DNA from: Gammaproteobacteria bacterium UBA2679
Lineage (GTDB): Bacteria; Pseudomonadota; Gammaproteobacteria; Pseudomonadales; Oleiphilaceae
DNA length: 64,000 nucleotides
Direction: 5' to 3'
NCBI GenBank assembly: GCA_002354735.1
Contig: DEMD01000003.1
Span: forward strand, 1-64,000
Shown: piece by piece, positions 8,424-17,769 of the stretch
Layout of the letters: every line of letters begins with the position of its first letter
Position numbering within the stretch: position 1 is the stretch's first letter
Made by a program: the position numbers and the translations under genes
The notes under the pieces: generated by a model
What the model was told of the DNA's origin: nothing
Databases searched by the model: none
The model's input: the letters and a program-made list of their open reading frames with translations, nothing else

Positions 8424-9287
8424 CTACTTGAACCGCTCGATGCTATCAAAGCCCATTCGGCGCATGGCAGCTCGCCACTGCTCGTCGACCACCGCAATGC
8501 GTTGCCGGTCGGCCCCCGCAGCCGGCTTCGGCTCGGTGTACAGTAGCACGTGATGCGCCCGTCGTTCTTGCCCCCCCAGGCCCGCCTCCCCTGTTGCGAC
8601 TTCAGCCCACAGGGCATTTACCCTGCGACAGATAGCTGCCGTTGAATCGACCCATGCGGCCTCTGGAAGCGCCTTTTCAAACTCAGCTCGCAGCAATGGA
8701 AAGTGAGTGCAACCGAGCACCACCTGATCACAAGCGGCTTCGCGGAAGGGCTCGATAATTGCGGTGAGCTGCTCAGCATCGTCCTGCTGCTGAACGCTTT
8801 CTTCGCCCCAATTCCGAATTCGCCGCTCAGCCATATGCACCAGCTCTGAGCTACCGACCCTGACGACCGTGCAGTGCGCAGCAAACTGCTCGACAAGCCG
8901 GTCAATATAACTGCGCTTGATAGTGCCTGGCGTGGCCAGCAAGCCTATACGGTGCTGTCGGCTGGCCGCGGCAGCGACCTTGATTGCAGGCACAACGCCG
9001 ACGAAAGGCAGCGGGAACTGAGCGCGGAGTGCATCCAGCACCACGGTGCTGGCAGTGTTGCAGGCAATGACAACGATCTTTGGCTGCCACATCTCGACAC
9101 AACGCCCTACGAGGTAGCGTAGGCGGTCTATCAACGCTGCTTCGGTCTGCTCACCGTAGGGGTAATGATTGAAATCAGCGAGGTAGAACGTCTCCAGTGC
9201 CGGCATGGTGGCAGTCAGTGCCTGCCAGATGCTCAGCCCGCCGCTACCTGAATCCATCACCAGGACATCACAGGTCGACATTGGCAC
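8424..9287 (-). CDS. murI: Glutamate racemase
   Basis: Cytoplasmic, cofactor-independent racemase making D-glutamate for peptidoglycan. At 287 residues the length is normal. It has DSGSGGLS near the N-terminus and the two catalytic cysteines in ACNTAS and GCTHFPLL, plus the YPYGEQ substrate motif. Its stop precedes nothing on the same strand; nudC lies immediately upstream (stop at 9288, start at 9287), so the two are almost certainly one transcript. Confidence 0.95.
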   Translation of the reverse strand: MPMSTCDVLVMDSGSGGLSIWQALTATMPALETFYLADFNHYPYGEQTEAALIDRLRYLVGRCVEMWQPKIVVIACNTASTVVLDALRAQFPLPFVGVVPAIKVAAAASRQHRIGLLATPGTIKRSYIDRLVEQFAAHCTVVRVGSSELVHMAERRIRNWGEESVQQQDDAEQLTAIIEPFREAACDQVVLGCTHFPLLRAEFEKALPEAAWVDSTAAICRRVNALWAEVATGEAGLGGQERRAHHVLLYTEPKPAAGADRQRIAVVDEQWRAAMRRMGFDSIERFK

Positions 9288-10271
9288 TCAATAGCCTCTT
9301 TGAGCGCGAAGCTCGTCGACGGCCAGACGTATCAAGCGGCCGGATATGGTCAGCTTGGGTGGAATTGGTGGCAGATCATCGATGCTGAACCACTGCGCAT
9401 CCTCTATCTCACCTGGCTCCGGGACAATGTCGCCCGATTCGTACTCTGCCAGAAACCCGAGCATCAACTGATGTGGAAAAGGCCAGGCCTCGGATTCGAT
9501 GTAGCGTATTGATCTGAGCAGAACGCCGGTTTCTTCACGAACCTCACGATGCACGGTCATTTCCACAGACTCGCCCGGATCGACGAAGCCTGCCACGCAG
9601 CTATAGAGGCCACGGCTTTTCAAGGCCACGTTCTGCGCCAGTAACAACTCGCCAGGCCGATGAACGGCGGCGATCATGCAAGGCGCCACCCGAGGATAGA
9701 CAGGCTTGACGCAGTTGCTGCAGAACAGCGCCAACTCGGTGGCTGAGGTCTCGAGACGGCCACCGCACTGTTCACAGTACCGCGTCTGCAGCACCCAGTG
9801 ACTCCACTGAACCAGACGGTTGAATAGCCTGTGTTCGGAGCGGTCGAGCTGGAACAGCGCAGTTCTCAGGGGCACAAGAGCATGGCCATCTGGCAGGTCG
9901 AGCGCCTCAAGCTGCACTTGGTCTACTGCAAGCACCGGCAAGGTCCCGAACTCTGGCGAGCTGGCGTTCAACAGCGGCGGGGCGGCCAACGCTGGGTCAG
10001 GATAGACCTCGAAGTGCCCCACCTCGACGCCATCCAGGACCAAGAGCGCATTGGCAAAGTCATCCATCGGTAACTGAAGCGCGGAGTGCCTGTAGTCAGA
10101 CGGATCCAGGATTGTGCTTTCGGACAGGACGATGTGCGAGTTCGACAGTAGCATGAACCGAGCACCGGCACTTCGTGGCAGGAGTGAGGCGGTATATGGC
10201 ACTCGACCATAAAATCCGGAGCGGCCGGCAACTGCACCTGGTGGCGTAAGCAGGGCGTCAAATTTTGGCAA
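9288..10271 (-). CDS. nudC: NADH pyrophosphatase (NAD-capped RNA hydrolase)
   Basis: Nudix hydrolase that cleaves NAD(H) to NMN(H) and AMP and removes NAD caps from RNA. A four-cysteine zinc site (CEQCGG ... CSNC) precedes the Nudix box (GFVDPGESVEMTVHREVREE), the NudC arrangement. The start is a choice: the frame extends to an ATG at 10418, but those extra 49 residues look non-coding, while the TTG at 10271 has GAGGAG six bases upstream. That gives 327 residues, still longer than the roughly 260 of E. coli NudC because the N-terminal domain is larger. Divergent from plsB. Confidence 0.9.
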   Translation of the reverse strand: MPKFDALLTPPGAVAGRSGFYGRVPYTASLLPRSAGARFMLLSNSHIVLSESTILDPSDYRHSALQLPMDDFANALLVLDGVEVGHFEVYPDPALAAPPLLNASSPEFGTLPVLAVDQVQLEALDLPDGHALVPLRTALFQLDRSEHRLFNRLVQWSHWVLQTRYCEQCGGRLETSATELALFCSNCVKPVYPRVAPCMIAAVHRPGELLLAQNVALKSRGLYSCVAGFVDPGESVEMTVHREVREETGVLLRSIRYIESEAWPFPHQLMLGFLAEYESGDIVPEPGEIEDAQWFSIDDLPPIPPKLTISGRLIRLAVDELRAQRGY

Positions 10272-10470
10272 GGCAGACTCCTCTTTTACTGCGAGCGGCC
10301 CGCCAGACTGGCGAGCAGAAAAAAGCCGGTTAAAGAGTAGGAAGACTTTGCTACACTTGCCGCCCAAGATGCTCTGATAAGGTGATTGAGTACCGGATGA
10401 TAGCGCGCCGGCTCGCATACTTCATCATTGCCAGAACACGCGCTGAGCTACCGGGCCTGATAACAGAAAC

Positions 10471-12966
10471 ATGCATATCATAAGTTCCTACTTCTTTACC
10501 CTGCTACGCAAGATCCTTTTCCTCTGGGTGCGTACCGATGTTATTGGCAATGACGCCAGTAAACTGGGCCTCGATCCAGCCAGACCAGTGGTATACGTGC
10601 TACAACACAAGTCGCTCAGCAGCCGACTGGTCCTCGAGCAGGAGATTTTGAAGGCTGGCATGCCCAGTTCACAGGCTGCGCTGCATCTGGGCAGTGAAAC
10701 GCTGCGCAGAAGCCATTTCTTTCTCTACCAGAAGCGCGGTCGAACCTTCCGCAAGCGCCCCTCGCCGACCATAAGCGATCGATTACGGAGGCTCATCGAA
10801 GCCAGTCATACCAACGAACTCGATGTTCAGGTGGTGCCGGTCACGCTGTACTGGGGTCGGGCGCCCGAGAAAGAAAAGTCACTGTTCAAATTGCTGTTGA
10901 CGGATGCCTGGTCAGTCGGTGGCCGTCTCAAACAGCTTTTCGTCATACTGGTTCATGGCAAGAACGTCTTCCTGCAGTTCAGCAAGCCAGTCTCCCTGAG
11001 TCATATCCTGGAAGGCAGCCCTGATACGGCACGCGCCACTCGTAAGACTGCCAGACTGCTGCGGGTCCATTTCCGGCTTATGCGTCAGGCTGTGGTCGGG
11101 CCGGATCTGTCGCACCGCAGAACACTGGTTTCACGTCTGATCCGCATGCCGGAAGTCGAACTCGCCATCGAACGGGAGATGCGCACGGCCAAGATCGATC
11201 GTGAAAAAGCCACACTACGCGCGAAGAAATACGCGGAGGAAATTGCCTCTAACGTCTCGATTGGCGCCGTACAGTTCCTCGACATTGTATTGTCATGGGT
11301 CTGGAACAAGATCTACAACGGTGTGGCTGTCAACAACATCGAAGCTGTGAAGGATGTGGCACAGAAAGGCAGCGTTATCTATGTGCCGTGTCATCGAAGC
11401 CATATCGATTATTTGCTGCTGAGCTATGTGCTCTACAACAATGGATTGATGGTTCCGCACATTGCCGCCGGTATCAACCTCAATATGCCGGTGCTCGGCT
11501 CTCTGCTCCGTCGCGGCGGGGCATTCTTCATGCGTCGTACCTTCAAGAGCAACCAGCTGTACGCGGCAGTGTTTACCGAATATATGCATTCCATGTTTGT
11601 GAAGGGCTTCCCGGTCGAATATTTCGTCGAAGGTGGCCGCAGTCGCACAGGCAGAACACTGGCTCCTAAGGCCGGCATGGTGGCGATGACGGTTCGCTCC
11701 TATCTGCGGGAGCCAAAGAAGGAACTGATTTTCGTACCGGTGTACGTCGGCTATGAAAAGATTCTGGAAGCGGGCTCCTATCTCGGCGAACTTCGTGGCA
11801 AGAAGAAACAGCAGGAGTCGCTGTTCTCGGTATTCAAGTCCATCAAGAATCTGCGTAACACCTTCGGCCAGGTCAGCGTCAACTTCGGTCAGCCGATGTA
11901 TCTGTCTCAAATTCTGAACGAGCATCGGCCAGACTGGCGAGAGCAGCCATTGCAAGCCACTGACCGTCCAAACTGGCTCAAGCCCGTGGTCGACGACGTA
12001 GCCGATCGCATAGTTGTCGGCATCAACGCGGCTGCAGCACTCAACCCGGTCAACATTCTTTCGACCTTCCTGCTCGCCACGCCCAGGCAGTCAATCGATG
12101 CCACCATTCTGGTCCGGCAAAGTGAGCTGTTGGTGGGCCTGTTGCGAGCCTGTCCGTATAGCGCTGAGATGACCTGCCCAGACGTAGATGGCCCGCGCTG
12201 GATCGACTATCTGGTCGAAATGGGGCTGGTCGAGATACGGCCGCAGAAGCTCGGCGATATCGTTCAGCTGGATGCACGCAACGCAATCCTGCTCACTTAT
12301 TATCGCAACAACATTCTGCACCTGCTGGCGCTGCCAGGGCTGATTGCCACCTTCTTCCAGCATGAGAACGAACTGAAGTCAGAGCGTCTGCACTGGATGA
12401 TGTCTTCGATCTATCCCTACATCAGATCGGAGCTGTTCCTGCGCTGGTCTGAAGATGAACTGTCTGCGCGCGTGGACGCGTGGCTGGCGGCGCTTATCGA
12501 TGCTGGCATGCTTTCGAGTAGCGGAGATGTCTATCACGCACCGCCGCCGGGCTCGCTGCAGGCGGTGTGTCTGCAGAGCCTGGCCAGAAGCATTCTGCCA
12601 ACGCTCGAACGCTATTACACAGTGATTGCCATATTGCGACGCCATGGCTCTGGTCGACTCACCGACCTCGAACTTGAAGAGCGTAGTACGGCCATGGCCG
12701 AGCGTATGTCGATCCTTTACGGCCTCAACGCGCCGGAGTTCTTCGACAAGACACTGTTCCGGAATTTCATCCACACGCTTCGCTCACAGCGGGTGGTTAG
12801 CCACAATGAAGAAGGTTTTATCGTATACAATCGGAAACTGGACCGCATAGCAGACGAGGCGCGATTTGTGCTCGATTCAGATCTCCGACAAAGCATCATC
12901 GAAGTCGCTGAAGACCAGGTGACACATCGCTCAGGCTCCGCTTCGGGAGCCGGAGCGGCGGCCTGA
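10471..12966 (+). CDS. plsB: Glycerol-3-phosphate 1-O-acyltransferase
   Basis: Inner-membrane enzyme for the first acylation of glycerol-3-phosphate, using acyl-CoA or acyl-ACP. At 831 residues it matches PlsB rather than PlsY. The HX4D motif is HRSHID (His308, Asp313), followed by GGAFFMRRTFK and the FVEGGRSRTGR phosphate-binding motif. Its stop overlaps the start of a response regulator gene by one base (TGATG), so the two are translationally coupled. The plsX gene at 53214-54254 belongs to the alternative PlsX/PlsY-type route, so the window carries parts of both entry routes to phospholipid. Confidence 0.96.
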   Translation: MHIISSYFFTLLRKILFLWVRTDVIGNDASKLGLDPARPVVYVLQHKSLSSRLVLEQEILKAGMPSSQAALHLGSETLRRSHFFLYQKRGRTFRKRPSPTISDRLRRLIEASHTNELDVQVVPVTLYWGRAPEKEKSLFKLLLTDAWSVGGRLKQLFVILVHGKNVFLQFSKPVSLSHILEGSPDTARATRKTARLLRVHFRLMRQAVVGPDLSHRRTLVSRLIRMPEVELAIEREMRTAKIDREKATLRAKKYAEEIASNVSIGAVQFLDIVLSWVWNKIYNGVAVNNIEAVKDVAQKGSVIYVPCHRSHIDYLLLSYVLYNNGLMVPHIAAGINLNMPVLGSLLRRGGAFFMRRTFKSNQLYAAVFTEYMHSMFVKGFPVEYFVEGGRSRTGRTLAPKAGMVAMTVRSYLREPKKELIFVPVYVGYEKILEAGSYLGELRGKKKQQESLFSVFKSIKNLRNTFGQVSVNFGQPMYLSQILNEHRPDWREQPLQATDRPNWLKPVVDDVADRIVVGINAAAALNPVNILSTFLLATPRQSIDATILVRQSELLVGLLRACPYSAEMTCPDVDGPRWIDYLVEMGLVEIRPQKLGDIVQLDARNAILLTYYRNNILHLLALPGLIATFFQHENELKSERLHWMMSSIYPYIRSELFLRWSEDELSARVDAWLAALIDAGMLSSSGDVYHAPPPGSLQAVCLQSLARSILPTLERYYTVIAILRRHGSGRLTDLELEERSTAMAERMSILYGLNAPEFFDKTLFRNFIHTLRSQRVVSHNEEGFIVYNRKLDRIADEARFVLDSDLRQSIIEVAEDQVTHRSGSASGAGAAA

Positions 12967-13667
12967 TGTCAGCAAGCGTGGAGGCCGATATGAGACCAGT
13001 GCTGAGCGTTCTGTCAGTCGATGACCATCCGATCTACAGCCAGGGTCTGGCGCTGGCTCTCCATGCCATGAAAAACAGTCGGGTCCGAAACGATCACGGT
13101 CCCCTGCGTTTCGAATACGCCGATTCGCTACATGCCGCATCAGCGCGGCTCCAGCGAGAGCCAGGCTTTGATCTCCTGTTGCTGGACATGATGTTACCCG
13201 ATGGCAATGGCCATGAACTGCTCGCACATCTGCAGCGAAATCAGCCGGATTTGCCTGTGGTCATTCTGTCGGCCAATGATTCACCCAGTGACGTCACGAT
13301 GGCCATCAGTGCGGGGGCGAACGGCTTCATCAGTAAATCCGCACCACTGGCAGAGGTCGACCAGGCACTGAGTGATGTGCTGTCGAGGAAGATCGTCACG
13401 CCTTCGAATTATTCACGCTCCGCCACTACGGAAGCAACGCTGCAACTGGATGAAGCTGTGCCGAATCTGACGCCCAGGCAGATCGAGGTACTCGGGCTAT
13501 TGGCCAGAGGTCTGCCCAACAAGAGGATAGCGAGCATTCTCCAGTGTCAGGAAGATACCGTGAAAAGTCATCTCAAGGCGCTTTTCAACAAGCTGGAAGC
13601 GCACAATCGCACCGAGTGTGTGCGACGAGGCTTCCAGCTCGGCTTTCTTGGGCATAATGACAGCTGA
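12966..13667 (+). CDS. LuxR/NarL-family response regulator
   Basis: A 233-residue two-component regulator. The receiver domain (about 10-135) has SVDDHP acidic residues, the phospho-acceptor Asp in LLLDMMLPDG, and the conserved Lys in FISKSAP. The LuxR-type helix-turn-helix (about 165-225) reads LTPRQIEVLGLLARGLPNKR then DTVKSHLKALFNKL. It overlaps plsB by one base and converges on a sensor kinase gene whose 3' end is 16 bases away, the likely partner. Target genes are unknown; lipid synthesis is suggested only by the plsB overlap. Confidence 0.9.
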   Translation: MSASVEADMRPVLSVLSVDDHPIYSQGLALALHAMKNSRVRNDHGPLRFEYADSLHAASARLQREPGFDLLLLDMMLPDGNGHELLAHLQRNQPDLPVVILSANDSPSDVTMAISAGANGFISKSAPLAEVDQALSDVLSRKIVTPSNYSRSATTEATLQLDEAVPNLTPRQIEVLGLLARGLPNKRIASILQCQEDTVKSHLKALFNKLEAHNRTECVRRGFQLGFLGHNDS

Positions 13668-13683
13668 ACGTCTGTCCAGTGCA

Positions 13684-15087
13684 TTAGAGCTGCAGTTCGT
13701 CCAGCATCTCTGACGGCACCTCGATCACCAGCTCAGTACCCCCTCGACGCTCACCGGTATTCGAAGCTGTATCTTCAGAACCGCTTATCCTGCTGGCGCG
13801 AATCTGTATGCCAAGCAGCCTTGCAAGTTCTGTAGCCGTCACCAATCCCAAGCCGGTGCCCTTGGCATTGGCAAAAAACTCGCTGCGATCTTCAGGTGGG
13901 TCATTGATATGCGCAATGAGCTCCTTGCTGAGCCCGGTGCCGTTATCGCAGATTGCGAGGATGAGCTTATCGCCACGCGTCCTGGGCAGTCGCACCTTCA
14001 GCTCGTGTCTGGTCGCACGGGCGTGCTTGACTGCATTATCCATCAGGTTGCTGCAGATACGCTCGAACAGACCGCGATCGGAGGCCAGCATGACGTCTGC
14101 CGCGCCGTCTCCTGGACTCTCGAGACTGAAAATGAAGCTGGGGAACTCTGCGCGTAAGCCCTCGAGCACTTCGCTCAGCTGGAAGCGCTGCAGCGCCGGA
14201 CTGATAACGCCCAGTTCCAGACTGCTGAGATCCAGAAACGAGCGAAGTTGACGCTGCAGCAGATCGCTCGACAACTTCAGGTGTTGAACGATCATGAGCA
14301 GCTCGTCAGTCCTCGGGCTACTCATTGTGTCGGCAGCACCGTTTTGCTGCTGTGGCGAAGGCTGTGTTTCCGGGAGCGCGCGGACCTGGTCGCCCAGCCC
14401 ACTGAGCAGCAACTGTATCGCGCCGAGCGGTTGACGAAGGTCATGACTGGCCGACGCGAGAAACCTGGTCTTGCTGCGATTATCCTGTACGGCTCGTTTC
14501 CGCGCCGACTCGATGTAGCACAGCTGACGGAAGTTCTGCCGCGCCGAGCGCTCCAGCAGAACAGCACCGATCACGCCCAGCACATTGGCACTGAGCAGAA
14601 AGTACGCTTCGAGTAGCCACGAAATATGCGCAAAATCGTAGGCCCAGGCCAGGGCCAGGTAGACGAGCGTATAGGTGAAGGAGATCAGCGAGGTCAGTAA
14701 CACCGGAAGCGCGATCAGGTAATAACCGAAGGCCAGTGCGAGAAAGAGCCCGTCGTAAGGTACCGGAACCTCTTTCATGTGACTGATCGTAATAACAGCG
14801 ACCACGCTCAGTCCAGCGGCCAGATAGCTTCCGGCATAGACCGTCATGAATCGTTCATAAGGCCAGTCACGGTGCTGTGCCCAGAGCACCAGTAGCATGC
14901 AGGGTGTGACAACGAGCAGACGCAGGGACACCGTGAGTGCCGCTACGCGAGCCGGGAAGATGAGATAGTCCAGCACGCTGTAGATGATGAAAAACATCAA
15001 TGCGGTGGCATAGACCAGGTTAAGCCTGCGCTTGATCTGCGCAAGTCTGTACTCGCGCCAATCGAGGACGGCAGCGGTATCCTTCAC
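13684..15087 (-). CDS. Membrane sensor histidine kinase
   Basis: A 467-residue kinase starting at a GTG. Five or six hydrophobic helices fill roughly residues 25-185 with only short loops between them, so the sensor may detect a membrane or intramembrane signal. The HisKA motif is ASHDLRQPL (phosphorylated His). The ATPase domain has the N box (NLMDNAVKHA), G1 (CDNGTGL) and G2 (GTGLGLVTATEL). Some kinases of this SHDLRQP type are hybrids, but no receiver domain follows. It converges with the response regulator fused by overlap to plsB; the pairing is inferred from position. Confidence 0.9.
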   Translation of the reverse strand: MKDTAAVLDWREYRLAQIKRRLNLVYATALMFFIIYSVLDYLIFPARVAALTVSLRLLVVTPCMLLVLWAQHRDWPYERFMTVYAGSYLAAGLSVVAVITISHMKEVPVPYDGLFLALAFGYYLIALPVLLTSLISFTYTLVYLALAWAYDFAHISWLLEAYFLLSANVLGVIGAVLLERSARQNFRQLCYIESARKRAVQDNRSKTRFLASASHDLRQPLGAIQLLLSGLGDQVRALPETQPSPQQQNGAADTMSSPRTDELLMIVQHLKLSSDLLQRQLRSFLDLSSLELGVISPALQRFQLSEVLEGLRAEFPSFIFSLESPGDGAADVMLASDRGLFERICSNLMDNAVKHARATRHELKVRLPRTRGDKLILAICDNGTGLSKELIAHINDPPEDRSEFFANAKGTGLGLVTATELARLLGIQIRASRISGSEDTASNTGERRGGTELVIEVPSEMLDELQL

Positions 15088-15152
15088 ACATGTACTCTCT
15101 TATTGTTAGTTTATGCAGATACCGGTCTTGCGGCACCCGATGTCCGGTCTTC

Positions 15153-17453
15153 CTAGTGCGCCCCGGCTCTTATCAGACCGCCGAGCCCATGCTGTTCAAG
15201 CACCTCGGTCAATCGCTGACGGATGGCAGACTCCGTCTTCATCATCTGGACTTCATTCCACACCGACACGGCTACTGACTGCGGAATGCTTCTGATAACC
15301 CACTTTGTTTTCGGCAAGGTGTAGGCCGACATGCTCAACTGATCGATCCCCATTCCCATCAGCAAAATAACGGCAGCTGGATCGGCGGCCATTTCGCCAC
15401 AGAGGCTCGTCGGCAAGCCGAGCGCCTTCGCCTGCGATACGACAGATTTCAGCCCCCGCAACACCGACGGCTGGAACCAGCTGTAAAGCTGGGACACCTT
15501 GACGTTGTTGCGATCAACGGCCAGCAGATACTGGGTAAAATCATTACTGCCAATAGATATGAAGTCGATATGCTCGGCAAGCTGATCGAGAATCAGCATC
15601 GCGGACGGCACCTCGATCATGATACCCAACTTCGGCAGGCTGACTTCATAGCCCTCACTCTCGAGCTGCAGTACTGCCTCGGTCAGCAGCTGCCTGAACT
15701 CGAGCACTTCATCTAGCCGGCTGATCATTGGCAAGAGCAGACTGAGGTTATCCAGCCCGATATTCGCTCGCAGCATTGCCCTGATCTGCGAGAGAAAGAT
15801 GCTCGAGTTATCGAGCGTGAAACGTATGCCCCGCCACCCAAGGAAAGGATTGTCTTCAGTGAAGACGAAGTAAGGCAGATTTTTGTCCCCACCGATATCC
15901 AGCGTTCGCATGCAAACGGGTTTGGGATGATAAGCCTCGAGAACCGGCCGATAGATTTCAACCTGCTCGCCTTCAGATGGAAACGACTCATGCATCATGA
16001 AGGGTATTTCGGAGCGATACAGCCCTATACCTTGCGCGCCTCGGGAGAGCCCAGGCGTGATGTCAGCCAGCAAGCCCGTATTGGCCATGAGCGTTACGGC
16101 CGTACCATCCGGGGTCTCTGCCGGAAGGTCGCGAAGCGCATCCAGCCCCTTGAGGAGCGCGGATTCCTGGGTGAGGAGCTTGCGGTACTCACGCTGCAAC
16201 TGCTCGACCGGCTTGAAAATGACGATGGCGCGGTAGCCGTCGAGGATAGTTTCTGCCTTGTCTATGCGGTTTGGATCCAGCTCACCAACGCCGAGCACGG
16301 CCGGTACGCCCAGCGCATTGGCCAATATCGCCAGATGGGACAGCGCAGAGCCCTTGGTACAGACGATGCCTGCCAGCTGCTCCGTCGGAAACTCTGCGAT
16401 GTCACTGATACTGAGATCAGAGCCGACCAGTATCGTCGGCCCCGCTACTCCCGCGATATCATCCTCTTCGCCACGAAGCTGGGCATAGACGCGCTGGCCA
16501 ATGTGGAGGATATCTTCAGCCTTTGCCTTGAGATAATCATCCTCCATGGTCTCAAAGGCCCGCGCATGATTCTTTACGGTCTTGCGCAGAGCCGTCGCCG
16601 CAGTCCAACCAGCCTTGATATAGGTCTCTATTTCGTCGGCAAGGCTGCGATCTTCCAGAATCATGCGGTACATGCCGTAGAGTGCGAGCACATCCTTCGG
16701 CAGATTGCCGCGCATGCGCTCCTTCTGTTCCCTCAGGTCTTCCTTGGCGGCTGCCAGCGCCACCCTGAAACGTTCGACCTCTGCATCCCGATCTGCATCC
16801 CTGTCGGACGAGACATCGGCCAGCCTGGTGTCGACGATCCCAGCCAGCGTGTGCTTGCGCTTCAACCACAGCGCCTTACCCATGGCAAGACCACTGGCGC
16901 CTTTGACGCCACGAAAGCGTATGTTGACGTCCGGCACACGCTCATCACGCAGATGCAGGTCACCGTTATCCAGCGACTGGTCGAGCGGTCCGGCCAGCTG
17001 AGCAGCGATGGTAATCGCAAACGCTTCCTGCTCGAGGGTGAATTTCTCGGCAGCGTGCTTCTGGATGGTCAGCACGCCGATCAGTTTGCGGAAATGGACG
17101 ATGGGCGTGCCGAGGAATGACTCGAACGCCTGCTCGCCGGTCTGGGGAAAAAATACGAAACTCGGATGCTTCGATGCGCGCTCGACGTTCAGCAGCGCCT
17201 GATGTTCAGCAATGTAGCCAACCAGGCCCTCACCACGTGGCAGACGCACCTGGTTGATGGCACTCTTGTCCAGGCCCTCAGTAGCCTTGAGCACAAAACA
17301 ATCTTCAACTGCATCAAGTAGATAGATACTGCAGACCTCAGCCTTCAGGGCCAGGCGGACACGCGAGACGATCAATTCGAGGAGCTGACCCGGCTCGTCC
17401 AGATCGGCTGCCACCTGGAATATTTCTCTGAGGGTATTCAACGGCTCTAGCAT
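15153..17453 (-). CDS. ptsP: PTS-Ntr enzyme I (phosphoenolpyruvate-protein phosphotransferase)
   Basis: Cytoplasmic first phosphotransfer protein of the nitrogen-related PTS, phosphorylating NPr from PEP. The 766 residues comprise an N-terminal GAF sensory domain (about 1-165), the phospho-His domain with KGSALSHLAILA, and the PEP-binding TIM barrel (RTLDIGGDKNLPYF, NPFLGWRGIRF, SIGSNDFTQYLLAVDR, LCGEMAADP with the catalytic Cys). Length and the GAF domain separate it from sugar PTS enzyme I. NPr and EIIA-Ntr genes are not in the window, and neither is rppH, a frequent ptsP neighbour. Confidence 0.96.
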   Translation of the reverse strand: MLEPLNTLREIFQVAADLDEPGQLLELIVSRVRLALKAEVCSIYLLDAVEDCFVLKATEGLDKSAINQVRLPRGEGLVGYIAEHQALLNVERASKHPSFVFFPQTGEQAFESFLGTPIVHFRKLIGVLTIQKHAAEKFTLEQEAFAITIAAQLAGPLDQSLDNGDLHLRDERVPDVNIRFRGVKGASGLAMGKALWLKRKHTLAGIVDTRLADVSSDRDADRDAEVERFRVALAAAKEDLREQKERMRGNLPKDVLALYGMYRMILEDRSLADEIETYIKAGWTAATALRKTVKNHARAFETMEDDYLKAKAEDILHIGQRVYAQLRGEEDDIAGVAGPTILVGSDLSISDIAEFPTEQLAGIVCTKGSALSHLAILANALGVPAVLGVGELDPNRIDKAETILDGYRAIVIFKPVEQLQREYRKLLTQESALLKGLDALRDLPAETPDGTAVTLMANTGLLADITPGLSRGAQGIGLYRSEIPFMMHESFPSEGEQVEIYRPVLEAYHPKPVCMRTLDIGGDKNLPYFVFTEDNPFLGWRGIRFTLDNSSIFLSQIRAMLRANIGLDNLSLLLPMISRLDEVLEFRQLLTEAVLQLESEGYEVSLPKLGIMIEVPSAMLILDQLAEHIDFISIGSNDFTQYLLAVDRNNVKVSQLYSWFQPSVLRGLKSVVSQAKALGLPTSLCGEMAADPAAVILLMGMGIDQLSMSAYTLPKTKWVIRSIPQSVAVSVWNEVQMMKTESAIRQRLTEVLEQHGLGGLIRAGAH

Positions 17454-17582
17454 AAAACGGGTATTCCGGATCTAGACGGCGGCGAGGACCCTAGACTAGC
17501 AAGAAATGCCTTGCCTGAATACTTATCGGCGGCATCCGCGCCCGCCAGAGGCGAATTTAGCGGATTAGCGATGCATCGGCGA

Positions 17583-17610
17583 TTGCCATAAGTTTGAAGT
17601 CTGTTACAAT
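17583..17610 (+). promoter_or_regulatory. Candidate sigma-70 promoter of tRNA-Arg(TCG)
   Basis: TTGCCA at 17583-17588 and TACAAT at 17605-17610, separated by 16 bases. The expected transcription start near 17617 gives a 60-base leader before the mature tRNA. Confidence 0.55.
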
Positions 17611-17676
17611 CCACGCTGCCCAAGAGGGTGTGCTACCCGGAAGCGTTCACAAGAAGCTGGTGGTAGTGCCTTTTAA

Positions 17677-17753
17677 GGGTCTGTAGCTCAATTGGATAGA
17701 GTAGTGGCCTTCGAAGCCATTGGTTGCAGGTTCGAGTCCTGCCAGGCCCACCA
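17677..17753 (+). tRNA. tRNA-Arg (anticodon TCG)
   Basis: A complete 77-base cloverleaf with encoded CCA. The acceptor strands GGGTCTG/CAGGCCC pair fully with one G-U; the D arm is GCTC/GAGT. The anticodon stem GTGGC/GCCAT closes the loop CTTCGAA (anticodon TCG), and the T arm is GCAGG TTCGAGT CCTGC. A promoter candidate lies about 65 bases upstream. It is convergent with the cryptochrome gene, which ends 17 bases away. Confidence 0.97.
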
Positions 17754-17769
17754 TTATTGCCCTTCCTGA

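Noticed and set aside
11293..11955. 220-codon minus-strand open frame
   Set aside because: Antisense shadow of the catalytic core of plsB.
15927..17120. 397-codon plus-strand open frame
   Set aside because: Exact antisense shadow of ptsP; the minus-strand protein has all PTS enzyme I motifs and this one resembles nothing.
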